Translations under genes and position numbers: made by a program
Shown here: piece by piece, positions 1-9,134 of the stretch
How the letters are laid out: each line of letters starts with the position of its first letter
Numbering within the stretch: the first letter of the stretch is position 1
Notes under the pieces: generated by a model
What the model was told of the DNA's origin: nothing
What the model saw: the letters and a program-made list of their open reading frames with translations, nothing else
Databases searched by the model: none
DNA from: CAVTLG01 sp963802635
GTDB lineage: Bacteria; Chloroflexota; Ktedonobacteria; Ktedonobacterales; Ktedonobacteraceae
NCBI GenBank assembly: GCA_963802635.1
Contig: CAWDJJ010000002.1
Span: 620,001-684,000, forward strand
Length of the DNA stretch: 64,000 nucleotides
Reading direction: 5' to 3'

Positions 1-1962
1 CTTGCCCTGGTAAACGCCGTGGGTGGACATCCCCTGTCACTCACACTGATGAGCAAATATCTGGGCAGCAATGCCCTCATGGGCCAACCGAGGCGTTTGC
101 ATGCTGCGCTAAATCAGTTACGGAATGTCGAGCAGCGTTTACGCTTACATATGCCGCAGGCCGCCCACGAGCGTCCACTTACTATCCCTGAAGGGATAGA
201 GGTATCTGTCAGATCTGTGATAGCGGTGAGCGACCTCCATCTGCCTCTACCTGCCAGGCACGCATTACGCTGTCTCTCTGTTCTGCCTGCCAAGCCTACA
301 TATTTGATGCAGGAAGTCGTGCTAGCCGTCGCGAATACGACAGTCGAAGTGCTTGCTATGCTCTGCGATGCAGGGTTAGTGGAGCATGTTAACGCTATGC
401 ATTACATGCTTCACCCTCTGATCATCGATTATGTGCGGACTCAAGACCCAGAAAGAGAAGCTTCTCTGAGGCTGATTCGATACGGCGTTGATTTTATTGA
501 GGCACACTGCGCCGACGCCAGAGTGCTGGAGCGTGAGAGTACTATTATTCTTACGGCCCTGGATCATGCCTGGGAAGCAGAATGTTGGGCGGAATTGATT
601 CGCGGATATGCCTTGCTCATACCGTTACTCTTTCGCTGGGGTTGGTATACATTGGCCGAGCAATTGCTGCAAAGAAACTCTCTTGCTGTTGCCAAAACTG
701 GAAACATCCATGATAAAATCCAAAGCCTGGAAAATCTGAGTATCCTTGATCACTTACAGGGAAACTATAGCAGAGCCACAGCTTTTGCCCATGAAGGGCT
801 AACCCTGGCGCGTCAAATAGACAATCAAGAGAAGATCATTTGTCTGCTGACAGAGTTGGGAGGAAACACGCACGAGCAGGGAGACTATACACAGGCAGAG
901 GTGTATTATCAGGAAGCTCTAATCCTGGCGCGTCAGGTGGACAATCACGAACGTATCGCTACTCTGCTGAAGAAGCTGGGTGTGCTTGCTAAGAAACGTG
1001 GGAATTATCTGCAGGCACAGGCATATTATCAGGAGGGCTTGCATCTGGCGCGCCAGGTAGACAATCACGATCTCGTCAGCCTGCTCCTGACCAATCTGGG
1101 TGTGGTTGCTACTGAACGAGGCGATTATAGCCTGGCACAAAGATACTATCAAGAAGCACTCTCTCTGGCACGCCAATGGGGCTACCGCGAGAACACCTGT
1201 ATCTTGCTCTCTAACCTGGGGGTGATCGCCGATGCTCAGGGGGACTATGCGCAGGCACAGGCGCTGTTCTCTGAGGGGCTGGCCCTGGCGCGTGAGATCG
1301 GTCATCGTGAACGCATCAGCTTACTCCTGCTCAACCTGGGGGTGATTGCTGATCGACAGGGCAAAGATAGCGAGGCACAAGCCTTTTGTCAGGAAGGGCT
1401 GACTCTGGCGCGTGAGTTAGGGCATCGTGAACGCATCAGCTTGCTCCTACTCAACCTGGGTGATATTGTCATGGAGCAAGGCCAGGAAACACAGGCACAA
1501 ACCTATTTTCAGGAAGGGCTGACCCTGGCGCGTGAGTTAGGGCATCGTGAACGCATCAGCGATCTGCTGCAACACCTCGCTATGTTGGCTATCAAGCAAG
1601 GGAAGCTGGTCACGGCAGAAAGATATTTGCAAGAGGGACTCGAGCTGGCTCGCCAGCTCGAACATCCACAGTTAATCTGTCGTCAGCTAGCTGCGTGGGG
1701 AGAACTCCATCTTCAGCAGCAAAATGTGGAGGCCGCCGAAGATGACTTTTCGGAAATGCTGGATCTGGTTCCTGTTGGTAGCCGGGCTATCTACGCCCAG
1801 GCACAATATGGCCTGGCATGTGTAGCTATGCACCTGAGCCAATTTAGCAGAGCTAAGGCTCTTGCCGAACAAAGTTATGCTACCTTTGAGTTACTGGGCC
1901 ATCGCAAGAGGAACCTAGTCCATGCTTTTTTAGAACGCTTGACAACGCTGCCAAATAGCTAG
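1..1962 (+). CDS. NB-ARC/TPR-repeat regulator, 5' end outside window
   Basis: The frame is open to the left edge, so the start and most of the nucleotide-binding module lie outside. The first residues (VGGHPLSLTLMSKYL) fit the GLPL motif that closes an NB-ARC ATPase. After about 200 residues of linker the protein is a row of roughly ten 40-residue TPR-type repeats with recurring AQAYYQEGL-x-LAR cores. Repeats around 1260-1560 are nearly identical in DNA, which points to recent internal duplication. Proteins of this build are STAND-type switches in which the TPRs form the sensor. It resembles the protein encoded at 3558-5942. Ligand and output are unknown. Confidence 0.85.
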   Translation, partial: LALVNAVGGHPLSLTLMSKYLGSNALMGQPRRLHAALNQLRNVEQRLRLHMPQAAHERPLTIPEGIEVSVRSVIAVSDLHLPLPARHALRCLSVLPAKPTYLMQEVVLAVANTTVEVLAMLCDAGLVEHVNAMHYMLHPLIIDYVRTQDPEREASLRLIRYGVDFIEAHCADARVLERESTIILTALDHAWEAECWAELIRGYALLIPLLFRWGWYTLAEQLLQRNSLAVAKTGNIHDKIQSLENLSILDHLQGNYSRATAFAHEGLTLARQIDNQEKIICLLTELGGNTHEQGDYTQAEVYYQEALILARQVDNHERIATLLKKLGVLAKKRGNYLQAQAYYQEGLHLARQVDNHDLVSLLLTNLGVVATERGDYSLAQRYYQEALSLARQWGYRENTCILLSNLGVIADAQGDYAQAQALFSEGLALAREIGHRERISLLLLNLGVIADRQGKDSEAQAFCQEGLTLARELGHRERISLLLLNLGDIVMEQGQETQAQTYFQEGLTLARELGHRERISDLLQHLAMLAIKQGKLVTAERYLQEGLELARQLEHPQLICRQLAAWGELHLQQQNVEAAEDDFSEMLDLVPVGSRAIYAQAQYGLACVAMHLSQFSRAKALAEQSYATFELLGHRKRNLVHAFLERLTTLPNS

Positions 1963-1984
1963 TGCAGTACCCTGATACCCATGG

Positions 1985-2178
1985 ACATTCAGAAACGCGT
2001 TCTTATTCCACCTGACAACGCTGCTGCCGCAGCTACTGCTACGCAGTCAGTCAGGCGGATCAGCAACTCTCGTCCCTCTTGGACTGTCAGAAACGCCACT
2101 GCCGTGGCTAGCCTTCGGCTCATCTGACAGAGAGGAGGTTGCTAGAAATATGCTGCCGCATATTTCTCATCTGAATGC
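1985..2178. repeat. Interspersed palindromic repeat, copy A (carries an insertion)
   Basis: The element is bounded by the inverted ends ACATTCAGA and TCTGAATGC and contains a nested dyad CTGTCAGA...TCTGAC with a GCCTTCGGC hairpin. A shorter copy lies at 9135-9262 and a partial one near 43309-43372. Relative to the 9.1 kb copy this one holds about 70 extra bases, which contain a second palindromic element (2008-2058). It has no coding capacity and lies just downstream of a TPR gene. Confidence 0.7.
2008..2058 (-). repeat. Small REP-like palindromic element nested in the larger repeat
   Basis: Ends CCACCTGAC / GTCAGGCGG form an inverted repeat. The reverse complement aligns along its whole 51 bases with 35390-35441, with about seven differences and one gap by eye. 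It appears to sit inside an older repeat, so it behaves like a REP or MITE-like unit. Confidence 0.65.
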
Positions 2179-2354
2179 AAGGCAATATGAGATGGGTCAA
2201 GAGAAACGCCCCGAACCAATCGACTCCCTACGCGCTTGAGTACACAATAGGAAAGCCGAAGAGGCCAAATGATTTTGCATACATATTAGGAGCGCCTTGA
2301 GATGCACAAGTAAAGCTACCAGCAACTTGTGCTATAGAGCAAACGTGTTGATGT

Positions 2355-2687
2355 CTAGTCTCCCTGCCAATTTTCGGAGAAAAGCATATAACCATAGCTG
2401 AGGACACAATAGATATAGATACCTGTACCGCGTAGCTTATCCCGAATTCTGTCAATGTGCTTATCCATCATCGCGCGTACTTTTTCATCGACGCTGCAAT
2501 TGTAGACGATGAAAGATAAATCAGCATAAGTAATGGGCAAGCAATGTCTTAAGGGGAAAAGTAAGCGATATTCAGTCTTTGTCAATGCGATCCTTCTCCC
2601 ATGAATCATAAGAGCATGTTTGGCTTCATCCCATTGAATGTCTTCTGCTTGCACGAACGGAATACTGTCCTGGTATACTGTAGCCAT
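2355..2687 (-). CDS. Stand-alone OmpR/PhoB-type winged-helix DNA-binding protein
   Basis: 110 residues. Residues 30-105 fit the C-terminal effector domain of OmpR/PhoB regulators: an ALTKTEYRLL-type first helix, a recognition region ending in MDKHIDRIRDKLRG, and the wing YCVLSYGYML. No receiver domain is present, so control must come by another route. The ATG follows GGAGAAAG with a good gap. It lies in the same direction as the small gene at 2861-3085. Target genes unknown. Confidence 0.72.
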   Translation of the reverse strand: MATVYQDSIPFVQAEDIQWDEAKHALMIHGRRIALTKTEYRLLFPLRHCLPITYADLSFIVYNCSVDEKVRAMMDKHIDRIRDKLRGTGIYIYCVLSYGYMLFSENWQGD

Positions 2688-2860
2688 AGATACTTTCTCC
2701 TTCTCCTAATTATGGTTGCAGTGGACAACAGAGATAACACTGTTGTTCATTTCCTGAGCACGCAAGGCGTGCTACGAGCAGCGGAAATGCCCATGAGACA
2801 AATGGATAGATTTCTATAACAGAACCAAAGCAAGAGCATTACTGCCAGGTTCGCTATGCG

Positions 2861-3085
2861 CTAGGCTAAATCTTCAGTAATCACCTTCATTGCCATCGTA
2901 TCACCAAGTATGTTTTTAAGCTCCATATGCATTTTGCAGATGTTCTCCATCTTGGCAGTGATAAACTGGTGTTGCGCCGTGCCTGCTGCCAAACCGAAGA
3001 GAGCCTGCTGTCCTGCTTCGTATTCTTCGCGTATGCACTTGATAAGTTGGGCAACTTCACTGTGATTTTGCTGTATATCTGACAT
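2861..3085 (-). CDS. Small conserved protein, paralogue of the protein at 34902
   Basis: About 74 residues, rich in charged helical segments. It shares a core with the protein at 34902-35123: SEVA-L, I-x-x-EYEA, GL-x-x-GT-x-x-H-x-FI-x-A-x-M. Two independent genes with the same pattern support translation of both. A TTG sits one codon before the ATG and either could be used; GAGAGAGG lies just upstream. No domain recognised, and no membrane segment or signal peptide. Confidence 0.6.
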   Translation of the reverse strand: MSDIQQNHSEVAQLIKCIREEYEAGQQALFGLAAGTAQHQFITAKMENICKMHMELKNILGDTMAMKVITEDLA

Positions 3086-3088
3086 CAA

Positions 3089-3557
3089 CCTCTCTCTTTT
3101 CTTGCCTGTACAGCCATTGGCAGCTAATGAGAAGAGCGGCTCGCATATATGTGATACCGAGGTTGGTCACGCTATTTCTGCACATTAGCTGCCCTTCTTC
3201 TCTCCGAAAATACAATAACAATTTATAGATTAACCATCACCAGTAGCTGTTGAACCTTCCGCATATTGGGAGTGGGCAGGCTGGGAAATAAATTCTGAAA
3301 CGACAAAGCTTTCCAGTGCGGTTGCCATTAAAAACACCTCCTCTCTTATCAGTACCATAATTATTGTAGCGGTTCATTCGCTTACGCTTTCGCTGCCAAT
3401 CGCTCCAATGGGCATTGCAGCTTGCACGTAAAGGGTCTTCAAGAAACATATTATGGAAATATGTTATGTATATAAGTATGCAAGTGGAAGCCCGGCAGCA
3501 CAATGTCTATGAGTGACAAGTAGTAGACAAGTAGTGGACAACTTTCTGTTTGTTTGT
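3089..3557. other. Gene-free interval
   Basis: No convincing coding frame on either strand. The longer open frames here run antisense into the TPR gene or have no ribosome site. The interval should hold the promoter of the small gene to its left and the 3' end region of the NB-ARC gene. Confidence 0.5.
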
Positions 3558-5942
3558 TTACGCTTGTCGTTGCTCTGTCTCGCTCCTGGCAGATAGAGCT
3601 TGTAGCCATGTACGGATTTCTTCGGCTTTGTGGTGGCCGGTGTCCGCAAGCTTTGCCAGTGCTTCCTGGCCCAGGCGTATGGCTTCGGCCATTTCTCCAT
3701 GCTGTGCGGCAACCTGTGCCAATCCATATTGAGCTATGGCAATGATCTCCAGGTTCTGAGAGACAGTGAGGACTTCTTGAAACGCCGTCGCAGCAGCTTC
3801 TGTGTTCTGGTTGCGAAGATAGAGGTTGCCCCACTCCATAAGGGCATAGCCGAGGCTCTTGACCGCTCCCAAGGCGCGGGCCAACTCGACGCCTTCCTGG
3901 AAATAGATATTCGCCTGGGCATAGTCTCCCTGTAGCCCGGTTAACTCTCCGAGGTTCATCAGGCAGGAAGTTAACACCGAACGGGCACCAAGCTGGCGAG
4001 CAAGATCGAGGCTTTCTTGGAGATAGTGTTGTGCCACAGCATAGTTCTTTTGCTCTCCAGCTGATGTACCTACGCATATAAGTGCCTGACATATGCGTAA
4101 ACGATTGCCGATCTGGCGTGCATACGTGAGCGCGTCTTGTCCATAGCTCTCGGCCAGTTGATACTGCCCACGTTGCAGGGCAATGTCGCTTGCCAGATGC
4201 GACAGGCGACCCAGAATGTAACGATGTCCCAGTTGGCGAGCAATGGTGAAAGCTTTTTGAAGATATTGTTCTGCTTCTGTTATGTTGCTCAGGTCTCTGG
4301 CGACCCAGCATAGGTAAACGAGGAGCATGCTCATCTGTTCGTGATTGTTGTGCTGTCGTGCCAGCTCTAGCCCCTCCTGGAGCTGCTCTGAGGCTTGCGT
4401 GTAATATCCTTGTCTGCGATTGACTTGTCCCAGGTTGCCGAGCAACTGACAGATGCGCTCATAATCGTCCTGCTGGCGCGCCAGGGCTAATGCCTGCTCA
4501 TAGAATGACTGTGACTGTGGGAAAGTTCCACGCTCAAAGGCCACTGAGCCAAGCGTCATGAGCGCGTTACTTACCACATCAGGCTGTTCGTTTTCTTGAG
4601 TCAGCGCCAGGACGCGTTGTGCATAGCTCTCCGTCTGCTGATAATCGCTACGTAACTCGGCAAATGCAGCTAGCTGACTCAGGATGGTAGCCTGTTCTCT
4701 CTGATGCTCGGATGCTGGTATCAACTGTAACACTGTTTGTAAATACTGGTCAGCCAGTGTGTAGAGTCCGCGTATGCGCATGAAGGGAACGAGAGCGATC
4801 ACGCCTCGCTGTAAGTCCTGATAGTTGCCCAATGTGGCAGCGACATCCAGGGCCGCTAGAATATTGCTCATCTCTCGTTCCAGGGTAGCATAATCCTGGA
4901 CGTGCTGTTGCACAAAGGGTATGATATAGCTCACCAGCCGCTGTTGAGCTGTAGCATCCTGGTTCTGTACCTGTGCATAGTCAGCAATCGTTTGGTGTAA
5001 GGTATAACGGCCCTCTTCGTTACTCTCCAGCAGTCCGGCGTCCCACAAGGTGTCCAGGGTTTCTACCGGTTGCTGGCTCACGGCCAGCGCTGCCTCCTCT
5101 GAGAAGCAGTTGGGCTTAGAGGGAAAGACAGACAGCGCGCACAAGGTAGCATGCGTCTGAGCATCGAGATACTGGTCGCTGACAGCAATTGTTGCATGCA
5201 GTGAGAGGGGAGTATCAGCTGGAAGATGGGGCGAACGGTCTCTTGGAATTGTGGGGATACTCACGCTCAGACGTTGTCCGGCATCGTGGAGTTGAGTCAG
5301 AGCTGTACGCAAACGACGAGGTTGGCCGGTAAAGGACTGCATAGCCAGGTACTTGCCTACCAGGGTGATGGCTAGTGGCAAACACCCAACTGCTTGTATG
5401 AGCTTGAGCGCTTGTTGTTGCTGTTCCTGTACGAGCTGTGGTACGTAGCGTGCAAGCAGGGCCAGTGCATCGTCTTCTGCCAGCTCGGGCACTTGCAGGA
5501 CGCCTTGCTGGGCAAAGGTAAAGGCCACCTGTGGCAGTCTGGTGGTAAGCAAGTGGGCACAGCGGGGACCTCCTACCTGCAAGGCCAACGCGTGCTCGGC
5601 CTGCCAGGCATCATCGATGATTAGTAGCATGCGACGGTTGCCAATCGTGGCACTCAGTGCACGACCCCATGCAGACCAGTTGGTGGCCTCTTCAACGTCA
5701 GCGGGTTCGATGCCGAGCAGTGAACCCCAGCGTGTGAGGAGTGCGGATACATTAGGCTGAGGTCCCAGGCCAGCCCAGAGTATGCCATCGGGGAAACGCT
5801 CCTGTACTTCGTGGTCGATAGCCACCGTCACAGCCAGGGCAGTCTTGCCAACCCCTGGTAAGCCTTGCAGCGCGGTCAGGGCCAGACTCTCTCCGGCAAT
5901 GAGTTGCTGTTTGATTTGTTGCAGGAATGCCTCACGTCCCAA
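3558..5942 (-). CDS. NB-ARC ATPase/TPR protein, continuation of a frameshifted HTH gene
   Basis: 794 codons reading from a TTG. The NB-ARC module comes first: P-loop GLPGVGKTALA near residue 30, kinase-2 strand MLLIIDDAW, and GCLPLAITLVGKYLA as the GLPL motif. It is followed by a winged-helix region and about ten TPR repeats of 40 residues. The start lacks a good ribosome site and lies inside the end of the HTH frame at 5932-6261. The natural product is therefore an XRE-NB-ARC-TPR protein of about 900 residues, interrupted by a +1 shift near an AGC repeat (5943-5965). In this family the NTPase/TPR part gates a DNA-binding or signalling output; the ligand is unknown. Confidence 0.8.
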   Translation of the reverse strand: MGREAFLQQIKQQLIAGESLALTALQGLPGVGKTALAVTVAIDHEVQERFPDGILWAGLGPQPNVSALLTRWGSLLGIEPADVEEATNWSAWGRALSATIGNRRMLLIIDDAWQAEHALALQVGGPRCAHLLTTRLPQVAFTFAQQGVLQVPELAEDDALALLARYVPQLVQEQQQQALKLIQAVGCLPLAITLVGKYLAMQSFTGQPRRLRTALTQLHDAGQRLSVSIPTIPRDRSPHLPADTPLSLHATIAVSDQYLDAQTHATLCALSVFPSKPNCFSEEAALAVSQQPVETLDTLWDAGLLESNEEGRYTLHQTIADYAQVQNQDATAQQRLVSYIIPFVQQHVQDYATLEREMSNILAALDVAATLGNYQDLQRGVIALVPFMRIRGLYTLADQYLQTVLQLIPASEHQREQATILSQLAAFAELRSDYQQTESYAQRVLALTQENEQPDVVSNALMTLGSVAFERGTFPQSQSFYEQALALARQQDDYERICQLLGNLGQVNRRQGYYTQASEQLQEGLELARQHNNHEQMSMLLVYLCWVARDLSNITEAEQYLQKAFTIARQLGHRYILGRLSHLASDIALQRGQYQLAESYGQDALTYARQIGNRLRICQALICVGTSAGEQKNYAVAQHYLQESLDLARQLGARSVLTSCLMNLGELTGLQGDYAQANIYFQEGVELARALGAVKSLGYALMEWGNLYLRNQNTEAAATAFQEVLTVSQNLEIIAIAQYGLAQVAAQHGEMAEAIRLGQEALAKLADTGHHKAEEIRTWLQALSARSETEQRQA

Positions 5943-6261
5943 TACTGCTGCTGCTCGAACCTAAGGCCGATGGGATGATAGCATCATAAAGGCGTGGTAT
6001 CTCTGCGGCTGCTCCCTCTTCTGCCGTAGCCAGGGGCGTGATCGTTGCTGCGACCACCTCGGTGGTCTCGCCTGCGAAACCCAACTCTCGGACGCTCTTG
6101 CCAAAGAGACGGCTGAGCTGTTCGCGATAGTAGGGATACGGAACAGCCAGCCCTTGTTCCCAGCGACTCACTGTGCGGGAAGTGGTGCCCAGAGTTTCGG
6201 CGACTTTTGCCTGGGACCAGCCGCGCGCTTCTCGTTCAACTTTCAGCGGATGTGTTTGCAT
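5932..6261 (-). CDS. XRE-family HTH domain, N-terminal part of the frameshifted NB-ARC gene
   Basis: The ATG of MQTHPLKVEREARGWS follows GAGGTGCGAG; an in-frame ATG 15 bases earlier is also possible. Residues 5-60 form a Cro/CI helix-turn-helix (WSQAKVAETLGTTSRTVSRWEQG). A Ser-rich tail then runs to a stop eleven bases past the start of the NB-ARC frame. The linker AIIPSALGSSS is the usual bridge between HTH and NB-ARC in one-piece relatives, so the two frames are best read as one gene split by one extra base. If truly split, it would give a small free repressor. Confidence 0.75.
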   Translation of the reverse strand: MQTHPLKVEREARGWSQAKVAETLGTTSRTVSRWEQGLAVPYPYYREQLSRLFGKSVRELGFAGETTEVVAATITPLATAEEGAAAEIPRLYDAIIPSALGSSSSSIGT

Positions 6262-6646
6262 CTCGCACCTCTTCATTGGCTGTCATCTCTGGCAAAATGG
6301 CGTATTCCACATCTAGGTTTGTTCGCAGATGGCACAGAGACTAATTCATTCAGTAAAAAGATCATATTTTATGGATTTATAGACTGCTTTTTTGCTTCGT
6401 GCGCTCAGTGTAGCACGTTCTTTCTATCACTACAATACACAAGAGCCTCCTGCCTGCATTTTGTCCCTTTTTTCCTATGTATAGAACAGGCGAGGGAAAA
6501 CCCCCGTCTCTCAAGTGAGAGCGCCCTTCCTCATTTGGGGTCTTGACAAAGGGGTCTACTTTACCGTGCGCAAACTGAACCCCAGTGTCCCACAGGTTAT
6601 TTCTACTCCAAGAGTCACCCCAAGGAAAATTCATGGGCTTTTTCCC
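6262..6646. other. Intergenic region between divergent HTH gene and iron permease
   Basis: No supported gene. It should contain the HTH gene promoter on the minus strand. The right end leads into the metal-type operator. Confidence 0.5.
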
Positions 6647-6675
6647 TTGACATTTTGTTTAGGGTGTACTAATAT
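6647..6675 (+). promoter_or_regulatory. Sigma-70-type promoter of the FTR1 gene
   Basis: TTGACA, 17 bases, TAATAT: a perfect -35 box and a near-perfect -10. The left arm of the operator begins inside the spacer and covers the -10 box, so binding there would block polymerase. Confidence 0.8.
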
Positions 6676-6709
6676 CTGAGTGAGTAAGTAAGATATTAGT
6701 ACACCCTAA
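6659..6709. promoter_or_regulatory. Long palindromic operator upstream of FTR1 (metalloregulator-like)
   Basis: Two perfectly complementary 19-base arms, TTAGGGTGTACTAATATCT and its reverse complement, are separated by 13 bases. Each arm also has an internal dyad TTAG-N6-CTAA, which recalls DtxR/IdeR/MntR boxes. The same layout (18-base arms with two mismatches, 13-base centre) lies before the ZIP gene at 61870-61918. Seen: the dyads and their overlap with the promoter. Inferred: iron- or manganese-dependent repression. Confidence 0.75.
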
Positions 6710-6846
6710 TATTTTCGGCATATGGTGACGGGCCTACTGCATGATGGATGTTCTTTTTCTGTGGCATACGGAAAAGTGAGCCAATGCCTTTGTTCGACTA
6801 TCATAATCAGCAGGACCTCTGCCCCATGAAAAAGAAAGGTTCTACC

Positions 6847-7923
6847 ATGGCGGGTAATACTCCTCTTAAAGAAAAACGTCAGTTGCAACCATTGGCTATT
6901 GCTGGTCTGGCAATAGGTGCGCTGATTGTTGCGGCTGTCTTAATCTGGCAGGGAGTGACTGCGGCAGGCAATCCAAATCCTACGCTTCCACATACGAGTG
7001 CACCTGTCGTGGTGCTTGATATTGCTGTCCTGGTATTTCGCGAGGGCTTAGAGTGCATTCTCGTGCTATCGGCCATCACTGCTGGTTTGATGGGTTCCAA
7101 TCAGTCGTACCGACGTCCTATCGGTGTAGGAGCGGGATTGGGCTTCATTGCGACGCTGATCACTTGGTTTATTGCCATCGGCATTATCAATAACCTGACG
7201 CAGAGCGTACCGGCACTGGATGTCCAGGCTGGAACCGGATTGCTAGCTATCATCGTACTGCTGATTGTGATGAACTGGTTTTTCCACAAGGTCTACTGGA
7301 CGGGTTGGATCTCATTCCAAAACCGCAGAAAACGCAATTTGTTACAAGATTCGAAGTCTGGGGCTTCGTCGGCATCTCGTGTGCTCTTTGGTCTGGTTCT
7401 GCTCGGTCTCACCTCGTTCTATCGCGAGGGTTTTGAGGTCGTGCTCTTCTTGCAGAATTACAGGTTGCAGATGGGAGGATTGGTTGTCTTTTATGGAGCG
7501 CTGCTCGGGGCTATTTTTGCAGGCATTGTCGCCATACTGACCTTTGTGGGACACCACCGCTTGCCATATAAAAAGATGTTGATCTTGACTGGTGCCTTGC
7601 TTGCTATGGTGTTGGTCGTCATGGTGGGTGAACAGGTCTTTGAGATGCAGCAGGCTAATTGGATTGGCACAACGAACATTAGCTGGCTGCAATGGCTGCC
7701 CGTCTGGGCAGGTACGTGGTTCTCTCTCTTCCCCAATGTGGAGACTGTAGTGGCTCAGGCCATTGCGATGATTCTGGTTGTCGGCAGTTATGTCGTGGCG
7801 CGCTACCAGGCGACTGCATTACCGAAGAAACGTGGTGTTGCTCCTTTTCAGGCTCTAGATGCCCCCCCGACCGAGGCTCTGGCAACGACTACTGTTTCGT
7901 CAGCGGGAACGCAAAAAAGCTAA
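6847..7923 (+). CDS. FTR1-family high-affinity iron permease
   Basis: 358 residues with about seven membrane helices. It carries the two hallmark iron-binding motifs of FTR1/EfeU permeases, REGLE (residues 65-69) and REGFE (193-197), each inside a helix. FTR1 proteins import ferric iron, often with an oxidase or an EfeO/EfeB partner; no such partner is adjacent. The ATG preceded by AAAGG is preferred over an upstream ATG (6826) and over a frame that opens at 6748. The gene stands alone behind a strong promoter covered by a palindromic operator, so repression by a metal-bound regulator is likely. The C-terminal tail is short and hydrophilic. Confidence 0.9.
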   Translation: MAGNTPLKEKRQLQPLAIAGLAIGALIVAAVLIWQGVTAAGNPNPTLPHTSAPVVVLDIAVLVFREGLECILVLSAITAGLMGSNQSYRRPIGVGAGLGFIATLITWFIAIGIINNLTQSVPALDVQAGTGLLAIIVLLIVMNWFFHKVYWTGWISFQNRRKRNLLQDSKSGASSASRVLFGLVLLGLTSFYREGFEVVLFLQNYRLQMGGLVVFYGALLGAIFAGIVAILTFVGHHRLPYKKMLILTGALLAMVLVVMVGEQVFEMQQANWIGTTNISWLQWLPVWAGTWFSLFPNVETVVAQAIAMILVVGSYVVARYQATALPKKRGVAPFQALDAPPTEALATTTVSSAGTQKS

Positions 7924-8041
7924 AGATCGTTTGAGTGTGGCCCTATCTCTGACTAACTTTGCGACCTGGAAAAAACTGCTGTGTCCGTGCGATAATGAGC
8001 ATTGCAAACTGAAGGAATTCACACTGCTTGCGAGGGAGTGC

Positions 8042-9088
8042 ATGACTGTACGTTTAATCCAGGTAGGAATGGGTAGCTGGGGGAAAAGTTGGGCCACGCG
8101 GGTGGTCGCACAGAACAAAGCTGTAGAGCCGGTCGCGTGGGTAGAGATAGATGCTGTGGCATTGGAGAGAGCGCGGCAGCAGCTCAGTCTTCCGGCTGAG
8201 CGTTGTTTTTTGTCGCTGGATGAGGCGTTGGCTCAGGTAGATGCTGATGCCGTGTTAATCACTGCCAGCCTGCCGGGACATGTGCCCAATGCGACGACTG
8301 CATTGCAGGCCGATAAGCATGTGCTGATGGAGAAGCCATTTGCACCAGCGGTCAGCGAAGCACGACAACTGGTAGCGCTGGCTGAGCAGCATAAGCGCGT
8401 GCTGATGATTAGCCAGAATTATCGCTACGCGCCAGCAGTGCGTAAGGTCATTGATCTGGTGCACGAGCAAGTTGTCGGATCAATCGGGTCGGTCAACATT
8501 GATTTTCGACGCAATGCCAATGCTGCACCCATCGAGACCAATCGGCATTATCATATCTGGGAACCTTTACTGGCAGATATGGCTATTCACCACTTTGATT
8601 TGATGCGTGCTGTACTGGGACAGGAGCCGAGGCTGATTTACTGTAAGACGTGGAATCCCTCCTGGAGTCATTTCGATGAGCCGCCAAGCGCTACGATGAC
8701 GATTACCTTCGATGCAGGGACCGTTGTCAGCTATCGCGGAAGTTGGGTCAGTCCTGGTCCACAGACGAACTGGTCGGGCGATTGGCGCATGGAAGGTGAG
8801 CGTGGTGAGCTGGTGTGGACCAGTCGTGGCGATCAGCCTGATCGCGTTTTACTGCGACCGCTCAACAAGCGTCCTCGTGCTGTCAGGCTACCAGAGCTTG
8901 AACATCTTGATCGTGCTGGCAGCCTGCAGGCTTTTGTGCAGGCCGTCCGTAGTGGTGAGCCTCCTGAAACCTCTGGCCGCAACAATCTGAACACGTTGGC
9001 CTTCATGTTCGCAGCGATTGAGGCTGCACGCAGCGGTCTGCCCGTCGAGATTGCGCGCTCCGAGGCTTCTGCGTCGGGACAAAGCTGA
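8042..9088 (+). CDS. Gfo/Idh/MocA-family NAD(P)-dependent oxidoreductase
   Basis: 348 residues. The N-terminal Rossmann fold opens with a glycine-rich turn (IQVGMGSWGKSWA). EKPFAPA around residue 97 is the conserved EKP motif whose Lys acts in catalysis, and DMAIHHFDLMR near residue 180 is the typical second-domain helix with the conserved Asp-x-x-x-His. The family oxidises or reduces sugars, inositols and related polyols. Open frame extends upstream to 7859, but GAGGGAG places the start at MTVRLIQ. Substrate cannot be told from sequence. It lies 118 bases after the iron permease without an evident functional link. Confidence 0.87.
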   Translation: MTVRLIQVGMGSWGKSWATRVVAQNKAVEPVAWVEIDAVALERARQQLSLPAERCFLSLDEALAQVDADAVLITASLPGHVPNATTALQADKHVLMEKPFAPAVSEARQLVALAEQHKRVLMISQNYRYAPAVRKVIDLVHEQVVGSIGSVNIDFRRNANAAPIETNRHYHIWEPLLADMAIHHFDLMRAVLGQEPRLIYCKTWNPSWSHFDEPPSATMTITFDAGTVVSYRGSWVSPGPQTNWSGDWRMEGERGELVWTSRGDQPDRVLLRPLNKRPRAVRLPELEHLDRAGSLQAFVQAVRSGEPPETSGRNNLNTLAFMFAAIEAARSGLPVEIARSEASASGQS

Positions 9089-9134
9089 TAACACAACATC
9101 GTACACGACCAGCCATGCTAGCTCATACCCATAG

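Noticed and set aside
1000..1580. Repeated DNA as a possible CRISPR or mobile element
   Set aside because: The periodic repeats are in-frame TPR codons; no constant repeat with unique spacers.
3451..4311. Minus-strand frame of 286 codons over the end of the TPR gene
   Set aside because: It overlaps the real TPR gene in another frame, is rich in Arg/Ser/Cys typical of shadow frames, and has no ribosome site.
5943..5965. CGA-codon +1 shift in the HTH/NB-ARC gene
   Set aside because: TTCGAGC occurs here, but in a different phase from the GS and HEAT genes, so this gene is not counted among the CGA cases.
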